DNA of 64,000 nt from JBKEDC01 sp047975205. Its GTDB lineage: Bacteria > Bacteroidota > Bacteroidia > Bacteroidales > Prolixibacteraceae. Where the stretch lies: contig JBKEDC010000036.1 of the NCBI GenBank assembly GCA_047975205.1, forward strand, positions 1 to 64,000, read 5' to 3'. Each line of letters begins with the position of its first letter. The first letter of the stretch is position 1. Below, piece by piece: positions 1 to 8,887 of this stretch. Made by a program: the position numbers and the translations under genes. Under the pieces are notes generated by a model. The model saw only the letters and a list, made by a program, of their open reading frames with translations. It was not told the origin of the DNA and did no database searches.

Positions 1-1
1 G

Positions 2-835
2 AAGATTATCAATTCGATACCATTTTTATTAGATTTAGTTAACGAAAAATATCATTGTCCGGATGTAGAAAGACCAATAAGTTTGTTGGAATATTACACG
101 GAATATACAAAGCCAAGCTTACTGTCGACTGTTAAAAAATATACCATTGGTTTGCCGGGATTAATCATCGGAGCTTTGAAAGGAAAAGAGGATGAGATAT
201 CCGGTATGGATCAAGCTATATTTATTACATTGACGGAGGAGCAACAGCTTGTTATTAAAGCAATATCTGATCATATATCTGTTGAATACAATGAAAAGGA
301 AGGTTATGTGGATTTAACCGCAACCATGAATGATGCGGTATTAGCTGCCGAATTAGCTCAAAAATCTCAAGATTTATTACAAGATTATATCACAAAATAT
401 AAGGTGGCAAAAGCTAAAGACCAATTAGTGTTTGTGAAAGGAAGATTAAAAGAAAAAGAAGCTGACTTTAATGCAGCACAAAATGAATTAGCAACCTATC
501 GAGATAGAAATCAAAATGTGCGTAGTGCAGTAGCTTTAACAGAAATGGAGCGTTTGCAGACAAAATATAATCTAACTTTTTCTATTTATTCAGAATTAGC
601 AAAGCAATATGAAACGGCTTTGATTAAAGTAAAAGAAAACACTCCGGTTCTTACAGTAATAGAGCCTGTGCAATTACCACATGAACCATCGGCACCTAAT
701 AAACCTCTGATTGTTATTATCTGGGCATTTTTAGGAGGCATCATTTCTATCGGCATTGTTTTTGGACGAAAGTTTCTCTCATCTGTTAAAGAAGATTGGG
801 ACAGTTATGATACCTCTGAAAGTGAATATTCTTAG
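2..835 (+). CDS. Wzz/GumC-type polysaccharide chain-length determinant, 3' part
   Basis: The reading frame is open from base 2, so the gene starts outside the window; the first in-window start-like codon (TTG at 83) is internal. About 277 residues remain. The middle is Lys/Glu-rich helix typical of the periplasmic coiled coil of Wzz-family proteins. It is followed by a Pro-rich stretch (VIEPVQLPHEPSAPNKP), the hallmark that precedes the second membrane helix, then a hydrophobic segment (LIVIIWAFLGGIISIGIVF) and a short cytoplasmic tail. These inner-membrane proteins set O-antigen or exopolysaccharide chain length. No tyrosine-kinase domain follows, so it is the Wzz form rather than a Wzc fusion. 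It probably closes a polysaccharide locus lying to the left. Family call confident; the polymer is unknown. Confidence 0.85.
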   Translation, partial: KIINSIPFLLDLVNEKYHCPDVERPISLLEYYTEYTKPSLLSTVKKYTIGLPGLIIGALKGKEDEISGMDQAIFITLTEEQQLVIKAISDHISVEYNEKEGYVDLTATMNDAVLAAELAQKSQDLLQDYITKYKVAKAKDQLVFVKGRLKEKEADFNAAQNELATYRDRNQNVRSAVALTEMERLQTKYNLTFSIYSELAKQYETALIKVKENTPVLTVIEPVQLPHEPSAPNKPLIVIIWAFLGGIISIGIVFGRKFLSSVKEDWDSYDTSESEYS

Positions 836-870
836 AAATCATCTAGGGATATAATATATTTGTGACAAAT

Positions 871-920
871 AAAGAAACCGCTAGAGTTCTGAGTAAAACC
901 AAAACTCTAGCGGTTTCTTT
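871..920. terminator. Bidirectional rho-independent terminator
   Basis: Perfect 18-bp inverted repeat: arms 871-888 and 903-920, reading AAAGAAACCGCTAGAGTT on the left, around a 14-nt loop. The arms end in A-rich and T-rich flanks, so it can terminate in both directions. It sits between the convergent Wzz-type gene and gltA. Confidence 0.9.
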
Positions 921-940
921 ATTCCGCGATAAATAACTAC

Positions 941-2254
941 CTACGAATTGGCAAGCCTGGCTTGCTCTTTAAACCATTCTAACGGATGAGATGTCGGACG
1001 TTCAATAGGCAATCCATATAGGCGAGAAAGTACTAGGGAGGATAAGACTCCTAAAGAACGGGCTACTCCAAATAATACGGTGTAAAAAGCATATTCCTTA
1101 ATTCCAAAGTGATGTAATAATGCTCCTGAATAGGCATCGACATTTGGCCAAGGATTGCTGATTTTTCCTATTTCACCAAGAATAGGAGGTACTACATCAT
1201 ACAAATTATTTACAATATCTACAATGTTATCCTCTCGTATATAACGTTTGGCAAACTCTTGTTGAGCCGTAAAACGAGGATCAGTTACTCGTAATACAGC
1301 GTGGCCATATCCGGGAACAACTCTGCCACCCTGAAGTGTCTGCTTGACATAGTTTTCCAGCTGCTCTTTACTTGGTTTGTCTGTTCCCAATTCGTTAACC
1401 ATATCATATATCCAAGCCATGACATCTTGGTTGGCATAACCATGAAGTGGACCGGCAAGTCCGAGCATTCCTGCTCCGAAAGCATAATACGGGTTACTTA
1501 ATGTAGAGCCTACTAGATGAGTAGTGTGGGCAGATACATTGCCTCCCTCATGATCTGCATGGATAACCATGTACAATCGGAGTAATCTTTTTACCTCTTT
1601 AGATTCAAAGCCCATCATATGAGCTAGATTTCCTGCCCAGTCTAATCGTGGATCAGGGTCTATGTGTTGATCTTTATGATAACACCGACGATAAATATAG
1701 GCTGCGATACGCGGTAACTTAGCAATAAGATTTAGCACATCATCGTACATGAAATCCCAATAATACTTTTTGTGAACCCCCGAACGATAAGCTTTTTGAA
1801 AGATTGATTCGGGGGCTGCAGCAATGATGGCAGTATTAAATTGTGTCATCGGGCGAGTCGTTTTCGGAAGTGCATCAATAACGTCGAACACATACTGAGG
1901 AACGTGTGCACGAGTCGATAGGTTTTTGGAGATGTTTAGCACATCTTCTTTCTCCGGTATCTCACCTACTAGCATCAGATATAACAGTCCCTCCGGTAGC
2001 GGTTCGCCATCAGGGTCTAAGCGAGGAAGCTTTTCTCTGATCTCAGGAATACTATACCCTCGAAACCTAATTCCGGTAAGAGGATCAAGATTTGAAGTTT
2101 CAGTGAGTAGAGCGGGCATTCCCTTCATTCCGCTCAGCACTTGTTCGATGGTAATTTCACCAATTACAGTATCTCCATATTTTCTACGGAGTTCCTGATA
2201 CTCTGCAATGTATTTACTGTTTCGTTCGTAAAATACATTTTTTATATATTCCAT
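941..2254 (-). CDS. gltA: Citrate synthase, mitochondrial-like type
   Basis: Condenses acetyl-CoA and oxaloacetate to citrate, the first TCA step. The 437-residue protein carries the catalytic triad of the si-citrate synthases: His271 in GPLHGYANQ, His318 in VPGYGHAVLR and Asp373 in NVDAYSG. The signature IHADHEGGNVSAHT lies at 231-244. These motifs and the length match the eukaryotic mitochondrial enzymes more closely than the E. coli GltA type. It is last in the acn-icd-gltA operon, 19 bp after icd, and ends at the bidirectional terminator at 871-920. A mitochondrial-like TCA cluster of this kind is known in Bacteroides fragilis. A 2-methylcitrate side activity cannot be excluded. Confidence 0.96.
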   Translation of the reverse strand: MEYIKNVFYERNSKYIAEYQELRRKYGDTVIGEITIEQVLSGMKGMPALLTETSNLDPLTGIRFRGYSIPEIREKLPRLDPDGEPLPEGLLYLMLVGEIPEKEDVLNISKNLSTRAHVPQYVFDVIDALPKTTRPMTQFNTAIIAAAPESIFQKAYRSGVHKKYYWDFMYDDVLNLIAKLPRIAAYIYRRCYHKDQHIDPDPRLDWAGNLAHMMGFESKEVKRLLRLYMVIHADHEGGNVSAHTTHLVGSTLSNPYYAFGAGMLGLAGPLHGYANQDVMAWIYDMVNELGTDKPSKEQLENYVKQTLQGGRVVPGYGHAVLRVTDPRFTAQQEFAKRYIREDNIVDIVNNLYDVVPPILGEIGKISNPWPNVDAYSGALLHHFGIKEYAFYTVLFGVARSLGVLSSLVLSRLYGLPIERPTSHPLEWFKEQARLANS

Positions 2255-2273
2255 AACATTGGGTTTAGGTGTG

Positions 2274-3536
2274 CTACATCTGATTAATTACAGCTTCTGC
2301 AAATTCAGCAGTAGAAAGTAAATCAGCGCTATCCATCATGCTATGTAAATCGGATGTAACTTGTTTTTCTGCAAAACATTTTTCCATTGCCAATATGATA
2401 AGATTTGCAGCTTCATTCCATTGCATATATTCCAGCATCATCACAGCAGACAATAGGAGAGAGCTTGGGTTTGCTTTGCCTGTACCTACAATGTTAGGTG
2501 CTGTTCCATGCGTGGCTTCAAAGATAGCATAGCCGGTTTTATAATTAATGTTTGCTCCCGGAGAAATACCTATTCCACCTACCATGGCAGCCAATTGATC
2601 TGATGCATAATCACCGTTTAGGTTCATAGTAGCAATTACAGAGTGGTCGGTAGGATGAAGTAAACTTTCTTGTAAGAATGCATCCATGATGCAATCCTTG
2701 ATAATCACTTTTCCTGCTTTTTGAGCTTCGGTTAATGCATTGTCGGCAGCTTCTTTGCCATTAGCTTTTTGAATGGCAGAATACTTTCCCCAAGTGAAAG
2801 TGTCGTTAGGAAATTCAGTTTCTGCCAAAGCGTATCCGTAGTTTTTAAAAGCTCCTTCTGTAAATTTCATAATATTCCCTTTATGAACAAGCGTAACATA
2901 AGGGAGATTCCGTTCGATAGCGTATTCGATAGCAGCACGGACTAAACGCTCGGAGCCATCTTTAGAAATTGGTTTGATACCATAAGATGTGCTCTCCGGG
3001 AAGCGAACTTTACTATCCACACTAAGCTCTTGAAGAAGTGCCAAAACTTTATCAGCTTCATTAGTCCCATTCATGAATTCGATTCCGGCGTAAATATCTT
3101 CGGTATTTTCGCGAAAGATGTGCATATCTACTTTCTCCGGATAGCGAATAGGGGATGGTACCCCCTTAAACCAGCGTACAGGGCGTAGACAAACGTACAA
3201 ATCTAAGGTTTGACGTAAAGCTACATTCAACGAGCGGATACCTCCACCCACGGGAGTCTCCAATGGTCCTTTGATACCTACCAGATATTTTTTAAATGCC
3301 TCTAATGTTTCATCGGGAAGATATGAACCGGTTTGCTCGAAAGCTTTTTTTCCGGCTAAAACTTCTTTCCAAATAATTTTTTTCTTTCCATTATAAGCTT
3401 TGGCAATAGCTGCATCGATTACTTTTTGACTGACCAATGATATTTCAGAACCAATGCCATCGCCCTCAATGAAAGGAATGGTTGGATGATTAGGGACTTG
3501 CAGTTTCCCATTTTTTTGCGTTATGATAGATGTCAT
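2274..3536 (-). CDS. icd: Isocitrate dehydrogenase (NADP-type)
   Basis: Oxidative decarboxylation of isocitrate to 2-oxoglutarate. The N-terminus has the family nucleotide motif ([12 protein letters not shown]). The substrate-binding region [18 protein letters not shown] follows, then [11 protein letters not shown] and [16 protein letters not shown]. The C-terminal [19 protein letters not shown] loop is the cofactor/metal region of the bacterial dimeric enzymes. I chose the ATG at 3536 (420 residues): it leaves 4 bp after the acn stop and starts directly before the conserved region. An upstream ATG at 3557 would overlap acn by 17 bp. Middle gene of the acn-icd-gltA operon. Cofactor choice (NADP) follows the family and was not tested. 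Confidence 0.95.
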   Translation of the reverse strand: MTSIITQKNGKLQVPNHPTIPFIEGDGIGSEISLVSQKVIDAAIAKAYNGKKKIIWKEVLAGKKAFEQTGSYLPDETLEAFKKYLVGIKGPLETPVGGGIRSLNVALRQTLDLYVCLRPVRWFKGVPSPIRYPEKVDMHIFRENTEDIYAGIEFMNGTNEADKVLALLQELSVDSKVRFPESTSYGIKPISKDGSERLVRAAIEYAIERNLPYVTLVHKGNIMKFTEGAFKNYGYALAETEFPNDTFTWGKYSAIQKANGKEAADNALTEAQKAGKVIIKDCIMDAFLQESLLHPTDHSVIATMNLNGDYASDQLAAMVGGIGISPGANINYKTGYAIFEATHGTAPNIVGTGKANPSSLLLSAVMMLEYMQWNEAANLIILAMEKCFAEKQVTSDLHSMMDSADLLSTAEFAEAVINQM

Positions 3537-3540
3537 GATG

Positions 3541-5799
3541 TTACTGATTTTGTGCAATTAAATTGAGGGCCGAACCTGCTTTATACCAAGCTATCTGTTG
3601 GGTATTATAAGTGTGATTGGCTTCAATGATATCTTTTGATCCATCGGCATGTATTACTTCGATAGTAATCGATTTCCCCGGAGCAAAGTCTTTCAAGTTA
3701 ATGAAGTTGAAAGTATCATCTTCTTGAATCTTCTCATAGTCATCTTCATTGGCAAATGTTAAGCCGAGCATACCTTGCTTTTTAAGGTTGGTTTCATGGA
3801 TACGAGCAAATGATTTTACCAAAATGGCACGCACGCCTAAATGACGAGGCTCCATGGCTGCATGCTCTCGTGAAGAACCCTCTCCATAATTATGGTCGCC
3901 CACTACAATGGTTGGAATGCCGGCAGCTTTGTATTGACGTTGCACATTGGGTACTTCATCGTATGTGCCGTCGATTTGCGACTTTACGCTGTTTGTAGCT
4001 TCATTAAAAGCATTCACTGCTCCGATAAGCATATTGTTTGATATATTATCTAAATGACCGCGGAAACGCAACCAAGGACCTGCCATTGATATATGATCGG
4101 TGGTACATTTTCCTTTTGCTTTGATGAGCAGTTTTACTCCATTTAGGTTATTACCATCCCATGCATCGAAGGCAGAAAGCAATTGCAAACGCTTAGAACT
4201 TTTATCGACATTCACCTTTATGTTTGATCCATCGGCTGCCGGTTCTTGATAGCCTGCATCTTCCACAGCAAATCCTTTTGTGGGAAGTTCAATTCCTTTA
4301 GGTGGGTCAAGTTTCACTTGTTCGCCTTTTTCATTAGTCAATGTATCCGTAATCGGATTAAACGCTAAATTGCCGGCAATAGCTAGAGCTGTGACTAATT
4401 CCGGTGAACCTACAAAAGCGTAAGTATTGGGATTGCCATCAGCACGTTTCGAGAAGTTACGGTTAAAAGAATGCACGATGGTATTTTTCTCTTGCTTTTC
4501 AGCATCGGCACGTTTCCATTGCCCAATGCACGGGCCGCAAGCATTAGCAAATACCTTGGCACCGATTTTCTCGAAAGTTTCGATGAATCCGTCACGATCT
4601 ATGGTGTATCTCACTTGTTCAGAACCCGGTGTAACTGAAAACTCAGCTTTTGCTTTTAGGTTTTTCTCAGCTGCTTGTTCTGCCACAGCAGCAGCTTTTG
4701 AAATATCTTCATACGATGAATTGGTGCATGAACCAATTAACCCTACTTTCACGTTTGTATCCCAATTATTGATTTTAGCTTCAGCAGCCATCTGAGAAAT
4801 AGGTGTGGCACGGTCGGGTGTGAACGGTCCATTCAAGTGGGGTTCTAATTCATCGAGATTGATTGTTATCACTTGATCGAAGTAATCTGTAGGGTCAGCG
4901 TATACTTCTGGGTCGGCTGTAAGGTGAGCTTTTACGTTATTGGCTAAATCGGCAACCTGAGCTCTGCCGGTTGCGCACAGATATCGTTCCATTGATTCAT
5001 CATAACCAAAAGTAGAGGTAGTTGCACCTACTTCAGCACCCATATTGCATATAGTTGCCTTGCCGGTTGCCGATAGCGATTGAGCCCCTTCTCCAAAATA
5101 TTCAATAATACAGCCGGTTCCACCTTTTACGGTAAGTAGCCCGGCAACTTTCAAGATAATATCTTTGGGAGCAGCCCATCCGTTGAGTTTTCCGGTAAGT
5201 TTTACACCGATAAGTTTCGGAAACTTCAATTCCCAAGGCATTCCTGCCATCACATCAACAGCATCGGCACCGCCTACACCGATAGCGAGCATACCTAGTC
5301 CACCTGCATTTGGTGTGTGCGAGTCGGTTCCAATCATCACACCTCCCGGAAATGCATAGTTTTCCAACACAACTTGATGAATAATTCCTGCGCCGGGTTT
5401 CCAGAATCCGATACCATATTTGTTTGACACCGACTCTAGGAAGTTATAGACTTCACGGTTAGTATCGATTGCATTTTCAAGATCGGTCACACCCTCTATA
5501 TTGGCTTGAATGAGGTGGTCGCAATGTACTGTTGATGGTACTGCAGTTTTAGTTTTTCCGGCATTCATGAATTGCAGTAATGCCATTTGAGCTGTGGCAT
5601 CTTGCATTGCAACACGATCGGGGGCAAAATTCACATAGTCAATTCCTCGTTTAAACTTCTCCGTTTTATCGGTTTCAAAGAGGTGAGTGTAAAGAATTTT
5701 TTCTGCCAGTGATAATGGTCTTTGCAGCACTTTTCGTGCATGGTCTATTCGAGCATCGAGTTGCTCGTAAGTGTTCTGAATTAAATCAAGATTGAACAT
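3541..5799 (-). CDS. acn: Aconitate hydratase, mitochondrial-like
   Basis: Isomerises citrate to isocitrate with a [4Fe-4S] cluster. Cluster ligands are visible as [10 protein letters not shown] and [11 protein letters not shown] (Cys358, Cys421 and Cys424 counted from the chosen start); their 63+3 spacing equals that of mitochondrial aconitase. Substrate-site signatures include [20 protein letters not shown] and the swivel-domain [15 protein letters not shown]. Length 752 matches the mitochondrial class (about 750-780) and is well below the roughly 890 of AcnA/IRP types. The ATG at 5799 is preferred over 5844 because the longer form adds 15 hydrophobic, non-family residues. It is first in the operon with icd and gltA. 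No clear -7 element was found upstream. Confidence 0.96.
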   Translation of the reverse strand: MFNLDLIQNTYEQLDARIDHARKVLQRPLSLAEKILYTHLFETDKTEKFKRGIDYVNFAPDRVAMQDATAQMALLQFMNAGKTKTAVPSTVHCDHLIQANIEGVTDLENAIDTNREVYNFLESVSNKYGIGFWKPGAGIIHQVVLENYAFPGGVMIGTDSHTPNAGGLGMLAIGVGGADAVDVMAGMPWELKFPKLIGVKLTGKLNGWAAPKDIILKVAGLLTVKGGTGCIIEYFGEGAQSLSATGKATICNMGAEVGATTSTFGYDESMERYLCATGRAQVADLANNVKAHLTADPEVYADPTDYFDQVITINLDELEPHLNGPFTPDRATPISQMAAEAKINNWDTNVKVGLIGSCTNSSYEDISKAAAVAEQAAEKNLKAKAEFSVTPGSEQVRYTIDRDGFIETFEKIGAKVFANACGPCIGQWKRADAEKQEKNTIVHSFNRNFSKRADGNPNTYAFVGSPELVTALAIAGNLAFNPITDTLTNEKGEQVKLDPPKGIELPTKGFAVEDAGYQEPAADGSNIKVNVDKSSKRLQLLSAFDAWDGNNLNGVKLLIKAKGKCTTDHISMAGPWLRFRGHLDNISNNMLIGAVNAFNEATNSVKSQIDGTYDEVPNVQRQYKAAGIPTIVVGDHNYGEGSSREHAAMEPRHLGVRAILVKSFARIHETNLKKQGMLGLTFANEDDYEKIQEDDTFNFINLKDFAPGKSITIEVIHADGSKDIIEANHTYNTQQIAWYKAGSALNLIAQNQ

Positions 5800-5969
5800 A
5801 GTATATGATATATTGATTATATTTTTTAAGAAGACGACTATCAATTAGCCGTAAAACGTATAGCCTTATGATAATGTTTGCTGTGAAGGTAGTCGATTCA
5901 TGGCAAACTATCAACATTTTGTGCGATTCTTTCTTAAAATACAATCAGTATACTATAAATACATGATAA

Positions 5970-6413
5970 TTAGTAGCGTTGAATAAGGAAAATGCCCACT
6001 AAAAGAAGAATTATGCCCATTATTCTTCCTAGACTTATAGTGTGAATATTTAGACCGAAGAAACCGAAGTGATCGATAATGACAGCAGCTATTAATTGTC
6101 CGCCAATAGACGCAGCAAGAGCTGTAGAAACACCAATCTGAGGAATGGAGAATATCATCGATGATACGAATAGAGCACCAAGAACTCCCCCGCAAAATAA
6201 ATACCAAGGGGCTGCTTTTACGAGTATAAGATTGGGAAATCCAGTGCGCAGAGTAAAATTAATGACAAGCAGAACGATAAAACCGACAGAGAAGTTAACT
6301 AAAGCACTTTGCAGTGGGTGTTTCAAGTATCCGGTGAGTTGAGAATTTACACTCCCTTGAACAGCAAGCATGCAGCCGGCAAGGATAACTAGTAAGGTGA
6401 AGAAAAATTTCAT
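5970..6413 (-). CDS. DMT-superfamily permease of the YdcZ/DUF606 type
   Basis: A 147-residue, almost wholly hydrophobic protein with about five membrane helices, the size of a half-length drug/metabolite transporter. The C-terminal pattern SIGGQLIAAVIIDHFGFFGL is the recognisable mark of the YdcZ (DUF606) family. Members are inner-membrane proteins that may act as dimers; the substrate is unknown. It stands alone on the minus strand, 170 bp downstream of the acn start and separated from its other neighbour by more than 230 bp. A possible -7 element (TAGGTTTG, complement of 6512-6519) lies upstream. Confidence 0.8.
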   Translation of the reverse strand: MKFFFTLLVILAGCMLAVQGSVNSQLTGYLKHPLQSALVNFSVGFIVLLVINFTLRTGFPNLILVKAAPWYLFCGGVLGALFVSSMIFSIPQIGVSTALAASIGGQLIAAVIIDHFGFFGLNIHTISLGRIMGIILLLVGIFLIQRY

Positions 6414-6511
6414 ATGTCAAACTATTTTATGGTGAATTCCAATCGGTAAACTGCTCTTGTAAATTTTGAAAAATAATGCTAAAAAGCAAAAGGGCAGGCT
6501 TGGGGTTAATA

Positions 6512-6519
6512 CAAACCTA
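6512..6519 (-). promoter_or_regulatory. Possible -7 element for the DUF606 permease gene
   Basis: TAGGTTTG on the minus strand fits the Bacteroidetes -7 consensus TAnnTTTG. No matching -33 TTTG was found, and the implied leader of about 90 nt is long. Otherwise the 6414-6647 gap shows nothing I can assign. Confidence 0.3.
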
Positions 6520-6647
6520 TCAATAACCTTTTTACAATAACTTTCCTATCGTTTGTCTTTTCTTAAACTATTATAAGTGTTGATACAATTGGAATTTAAC
6601 ACTATAGTTTTTGAGTATTTTTAGTATCCTGTTTTTGAAGTTGCGAC

Positions 6648-7040
6648 CTACAACATTTGCAAAGCTTCTTGCTTAATGATAGGGGGGAGAATTACTCCGC
6701 GACGTTCTATACTGATGAGCCACAGGCGTATTTCATCGTCACCTTTCAGGGTATAAAGCACATCGCGAAACTCTTCAATATCATCCTCGGTATATGTGCT
6801 CGCATCAGTTTGTCGGAATCGGTCGAGTTCTTCATCTTCGAAGTACAGAATTTCATAAGGATTTTGAATCATAGCTTCTACTTCGCACACATCATGAGCT
6901 CCGCAACAATCGATAGGAATGTCGTTGGTGCTTTCTTCTATTTTAGTGTTTCCTTTTTGTGGGGCTAAGTGATTGTAAAGCAAGGTTCCGATAGCTACAA
7001 GAGCAACAAATGAAAGTAAAATAATTAAGATGATGTACAT
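6648..7040 (-). CDS. Small membrane-anchored protein with CCGxHxxC motif
   Basis: 130 residues, function not recognised. Residues 2-22 form one hydrophobic helix (IILIILLSFVALVAIGTLLY), probably an N-terminal anchor. After a short linker comes CCGAHDVCE with Cys45, Cys46, His49 and Cys52, a plausible metal or redox site, followed by an acidic helix-rich domain (EDEELDRF, EDDIEEFRDVLYTL) and the C-terminal RRGVILPPIIKQEAL. I believe similar short proteins occur in other Bacteroidales, some labelled phospholipases, but nothing here supports that label. It lies downstream of guaB but is separated from it by a terminator hairpin (7058-7092), so readthrough or its own promoter would be needed. Confidence 0.7.
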   Translation of the reverse strand: MYIILIILLSFVALVAIGTLLYNHLAPQKGNTKIEESTNDIPIDCCGAHDVCEVEAMIQNPYEILYFEDEELDRFRQTDASTYTEDDIEEFRDVLYTLKGDDEIRLWLISIERRGVILPPIIKQEALQML

Positions 7041-7054
7041 GATGAGTATAAGGT

Positions 7055-7092
7055 TAAAAAAGTCGATATCCTTGGGTTGAATATCGACTTTT
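7055..7092 (-). terminator. Rho-independent terminator of guaB
   Basis: Perfect 12-bp arms, 7058-7069 and 7081-7092 (AAAAGTCGATAT), around an 11-nt loop. Read on the minus strand the second arm runs into six T residues. It lies just after the guaB stop and before the CCGxHxxC protein. Confidence 0.85.
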
Positions 7093-7110
7093 AAGTATCA
7101 ATTTATTAGT

Positions 7111-8604
7111 CTACATGTTGGCATCTTTCACGATTACGTCGTGAGCTCCGCCTTCTACGATGCTGGTTGCCGAAACAAGTGTAATTTTGGCGGTATCTTT
7201 CAATTGCTCAATACTTGTTGAACCGCAACTGCACATGGTTGATTTCATTTTACCAATAGTTAAATCGAGATTATCTTTCAGCTTTCCGGCATAAGGTACA
7301 TAGCTGTCCACGCCTTCTTCAAATTTCATGCCGGTGCTTCCGCCCATATCGTAACGTTGCCAATTGCGAGCTCGGTTTGAGCCTTCGCCCCAATATTCTT
7401 TTACGTAACGGTTGTTTACCACGAGCTTGCGTGTTGGACTTTCATCAAATCGAGCAAAATAACGCCCCATCATTAAGAAATCGGCACCCATAGCAAGGGC
7501 AAGTACCATGTGATAATCTTGAACAATACCACCATCAGAGCAAATAGGAATATATCTACCTGTTTCTTTGAAATAGTCATCGCGAGCGTGGGCAACTTCC
7601 GCTACTGATGTTGCTTGCCCTCGTCCGATACCTTTTTGTTCGCGAGTTATACAAATAGAACCGCCTCCGATACCTACTTTAATGAAATCGGCTCCGGCAT
7701 CTGCCAAGTAGCGAAATCCTTCAGTGTCAACCACATTTCCGGCACCTATATACATGTTCGGGTAATTGGTTTTAATCCACTCTACGGTTTCTTTTTGCCA
7801 AATGGAATAACCATCAGAAGAGTCAATACAAAGCACGTCAACTCCGGCTTCTATTAAGGCAGGCACACGTTCTTTGTGGTCGCGGCTGTTAATACCGGCA
7901 CCCACAATAAGTTTTTTATTCGGATCGTGTAATTCTAACGGGTATTCTTTGTGGCTATCATAATCTTTGCGGAAAACGAAACCTTGCAAACATTCATTGC
8001 TATCGATAATAGGTAAACTGTTTAGTTTGTTGTCCCATATAATATCATTGGCTTCGGCAAGCGTAATGCCTAGTTTTCCGGTGTTCAATTTATGAAAAGG
8101 AGTCATGAAGTCTTTAATCTTCATTTCCTTACTATCTCTACTTTCACGATAATCTCTACCGGTAACAATACCCAATAACTTACCGTGTTTGGTGCCATCT
8201 TCAGTAATTCCTATGGTAGAATGACCGGTTTTATTCTTCAACTCGATAACATCGGCTAAGGTATGGTTGGGTGTAAGGTTTGAATCGCTTTCCACAAAGC
8301 CGGCTTTATATTTTTTTACCTTACTAACCATTTCGGCTTGTGTTTCGATAGATTGCGAACCGAATATGAAAGCCAAACCGCCGTTTCTAGCTAATTCGAT
8401 ACCCATCTTCTCGCCTGAAACCGATTGCATAATTGCCGATACAAAAGGAATGTTGAGCTCGAGAGCCGGTTTCTCGCCTTTGTTGAAGGCTACAAGTGGA
8501 GTTCTTAAAGATACATTATCGGGCGTACATTCTTTTGTTGTAAGTCCGGGAATTAATAAGTATTCACTGAATGTTCTTGAAACTTCTTCTGAAAATTTTG
8601 CCAT
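7111..8604 (-). CDS. guaB: Inosine-5'-monophosphate dehydrogenase, trichomonad-like type
   Basis: Oxidises IMP to XMP with NAD, the committed step to GMP. In this 497-residue protein the catalytic Cys318 lies in [18 protein letters not shown], Asp261 in CIDSSDG and the flap Arg417-Tyr418 in NWQRYD. A CBS pair occupies about residues 105-225. The motifs, numbering (one residue short of Cys319, Arg418, Tyr419) and the ends ([18 protein letters not shown]) match my recollection of the Tritrichomonas foetus enzyme. They differ from the usual bacterial GuaB, which has YDDVLLIP near the start and a GPGSICTTR-type active site. Monocistronic: terminator at 7058-7092 and a candidate -7 element upstream. 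Enzyme identity is confident; the close kinship to the protist enzyme needs a tree. Confidence 0.95.
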   Translation of the reverse strand: MAKFSEEVSRTFSEYLLIPGLTTKECTPDNVSLRTPLVAFNKGEKPALELNIPFVSAIMQSVSGEKMGIELARNGGLAFIFGSQSIETQAEMVSKVKKYKAGFVESDSNLTPNHTLADVIELKNKTGHSTIGITEDGTKHGKLLGIVTGRDYRESRDSKEMKIKDFMTPFHKLNTGKLGITLAEANDIIWDNKLNSLPIIDSNECLQGFVFRKDYDSHKEYPLELHDPNKKLIVGAGINSRDHKERVPALIEAGVDVLCIDSSDGYSIWQKETVEWIKTNYPNMYIGAGNVVDTEGFRYLADAGADFIKVGIGGGSICITREQKGIGRGQATSVAEVAHARDDYFKETGRYIPICSDGGIVQDYHMVLALAMGADFLMMGRYFARFDESPTRKLVVNNRYVKEYWGEGSNRARNWQRYDMGGSTGMKFEEGVDSYVPYAGKLKDNLDLTIGKMKSTMCSCGSTSIEQLKDTAKITLVSATSIVEGGAHDVIVKDANM

Positions 8605-8633
8605 GATTTCTCGACTTTGAGTTAAAAATTTTG

Positions 8634-8641
8634 CGAAAATA
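8634..8641 (-). promoter_or_regulatory. Candidate -7 element for guaB
   Basis: Minus-strand TATTTTCG differs from TAnnTTTG at one position. It lies 30 bp before the guaB start and has a TTTC about 20 bp upstream in the -33 position. Weak but well placed. Confidence 0.35.
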
Positions 8642-8701
8642 CGACTTATTCAGCATTCTTGAAACAGTGAACCCTGAATTTTAAGCTAATACTAACATAA
8701 G

Positions 8702-8862
8702 GCATTCTTATTTAGACTTTTCTCATCAAGATATGCGTTGAAAAGCTTGATATTCCTTAATTACTAGAAAGAGAAAAAGCTCAAATTGAGTAAATTCAAG
8801 CTTTTCTTATAAGAACATAGGCTGAATTTAGCGAAACTATTCTTTTTATCGAATAAGAATGC
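8702..8862. other. Intergenic stretch with nested inverted repeats
   Basis: The guaB/M16 intergenic region has outer arms 8702-8713 and 8851-8862 (GCATTCTTATTT, 11 of 12 pairing). Within them is an exact 11-bp pair, 8740-8750 and 8796-8806 (GAAAAGCTTGA), and an alternative local hairpin 8773-8787/8793-8806. The local hairpin is a plausible minus-strand terminator for the M16 operon, followed by TCTCTTTCT. The competing arms could instead fold a structured RNA of about 160 nt. No known RNA family was recognised. Confidence 0.4.
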
Positions 8863-8887
8863 GTATCAAAAACAGTTTTTATATGTA

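Noticed and set aside
3536..3557. Upstream icd start at 3557
   Set aside because: It overlaps acn by 17 bp and adds seven non-family residues; the ATG at 3536 begins at the conserved region.
4427..4795. 122-codon plus-strand open frame across acn
   Set aside because: Mirror of the conserved aconitase gene on the other strand; no promoter, start context or recognisable family motif.
8267..8620. 117-codon plus-strand open frame inside guaB
   Set aside because: Antisense shadow of guaB with no family motif.
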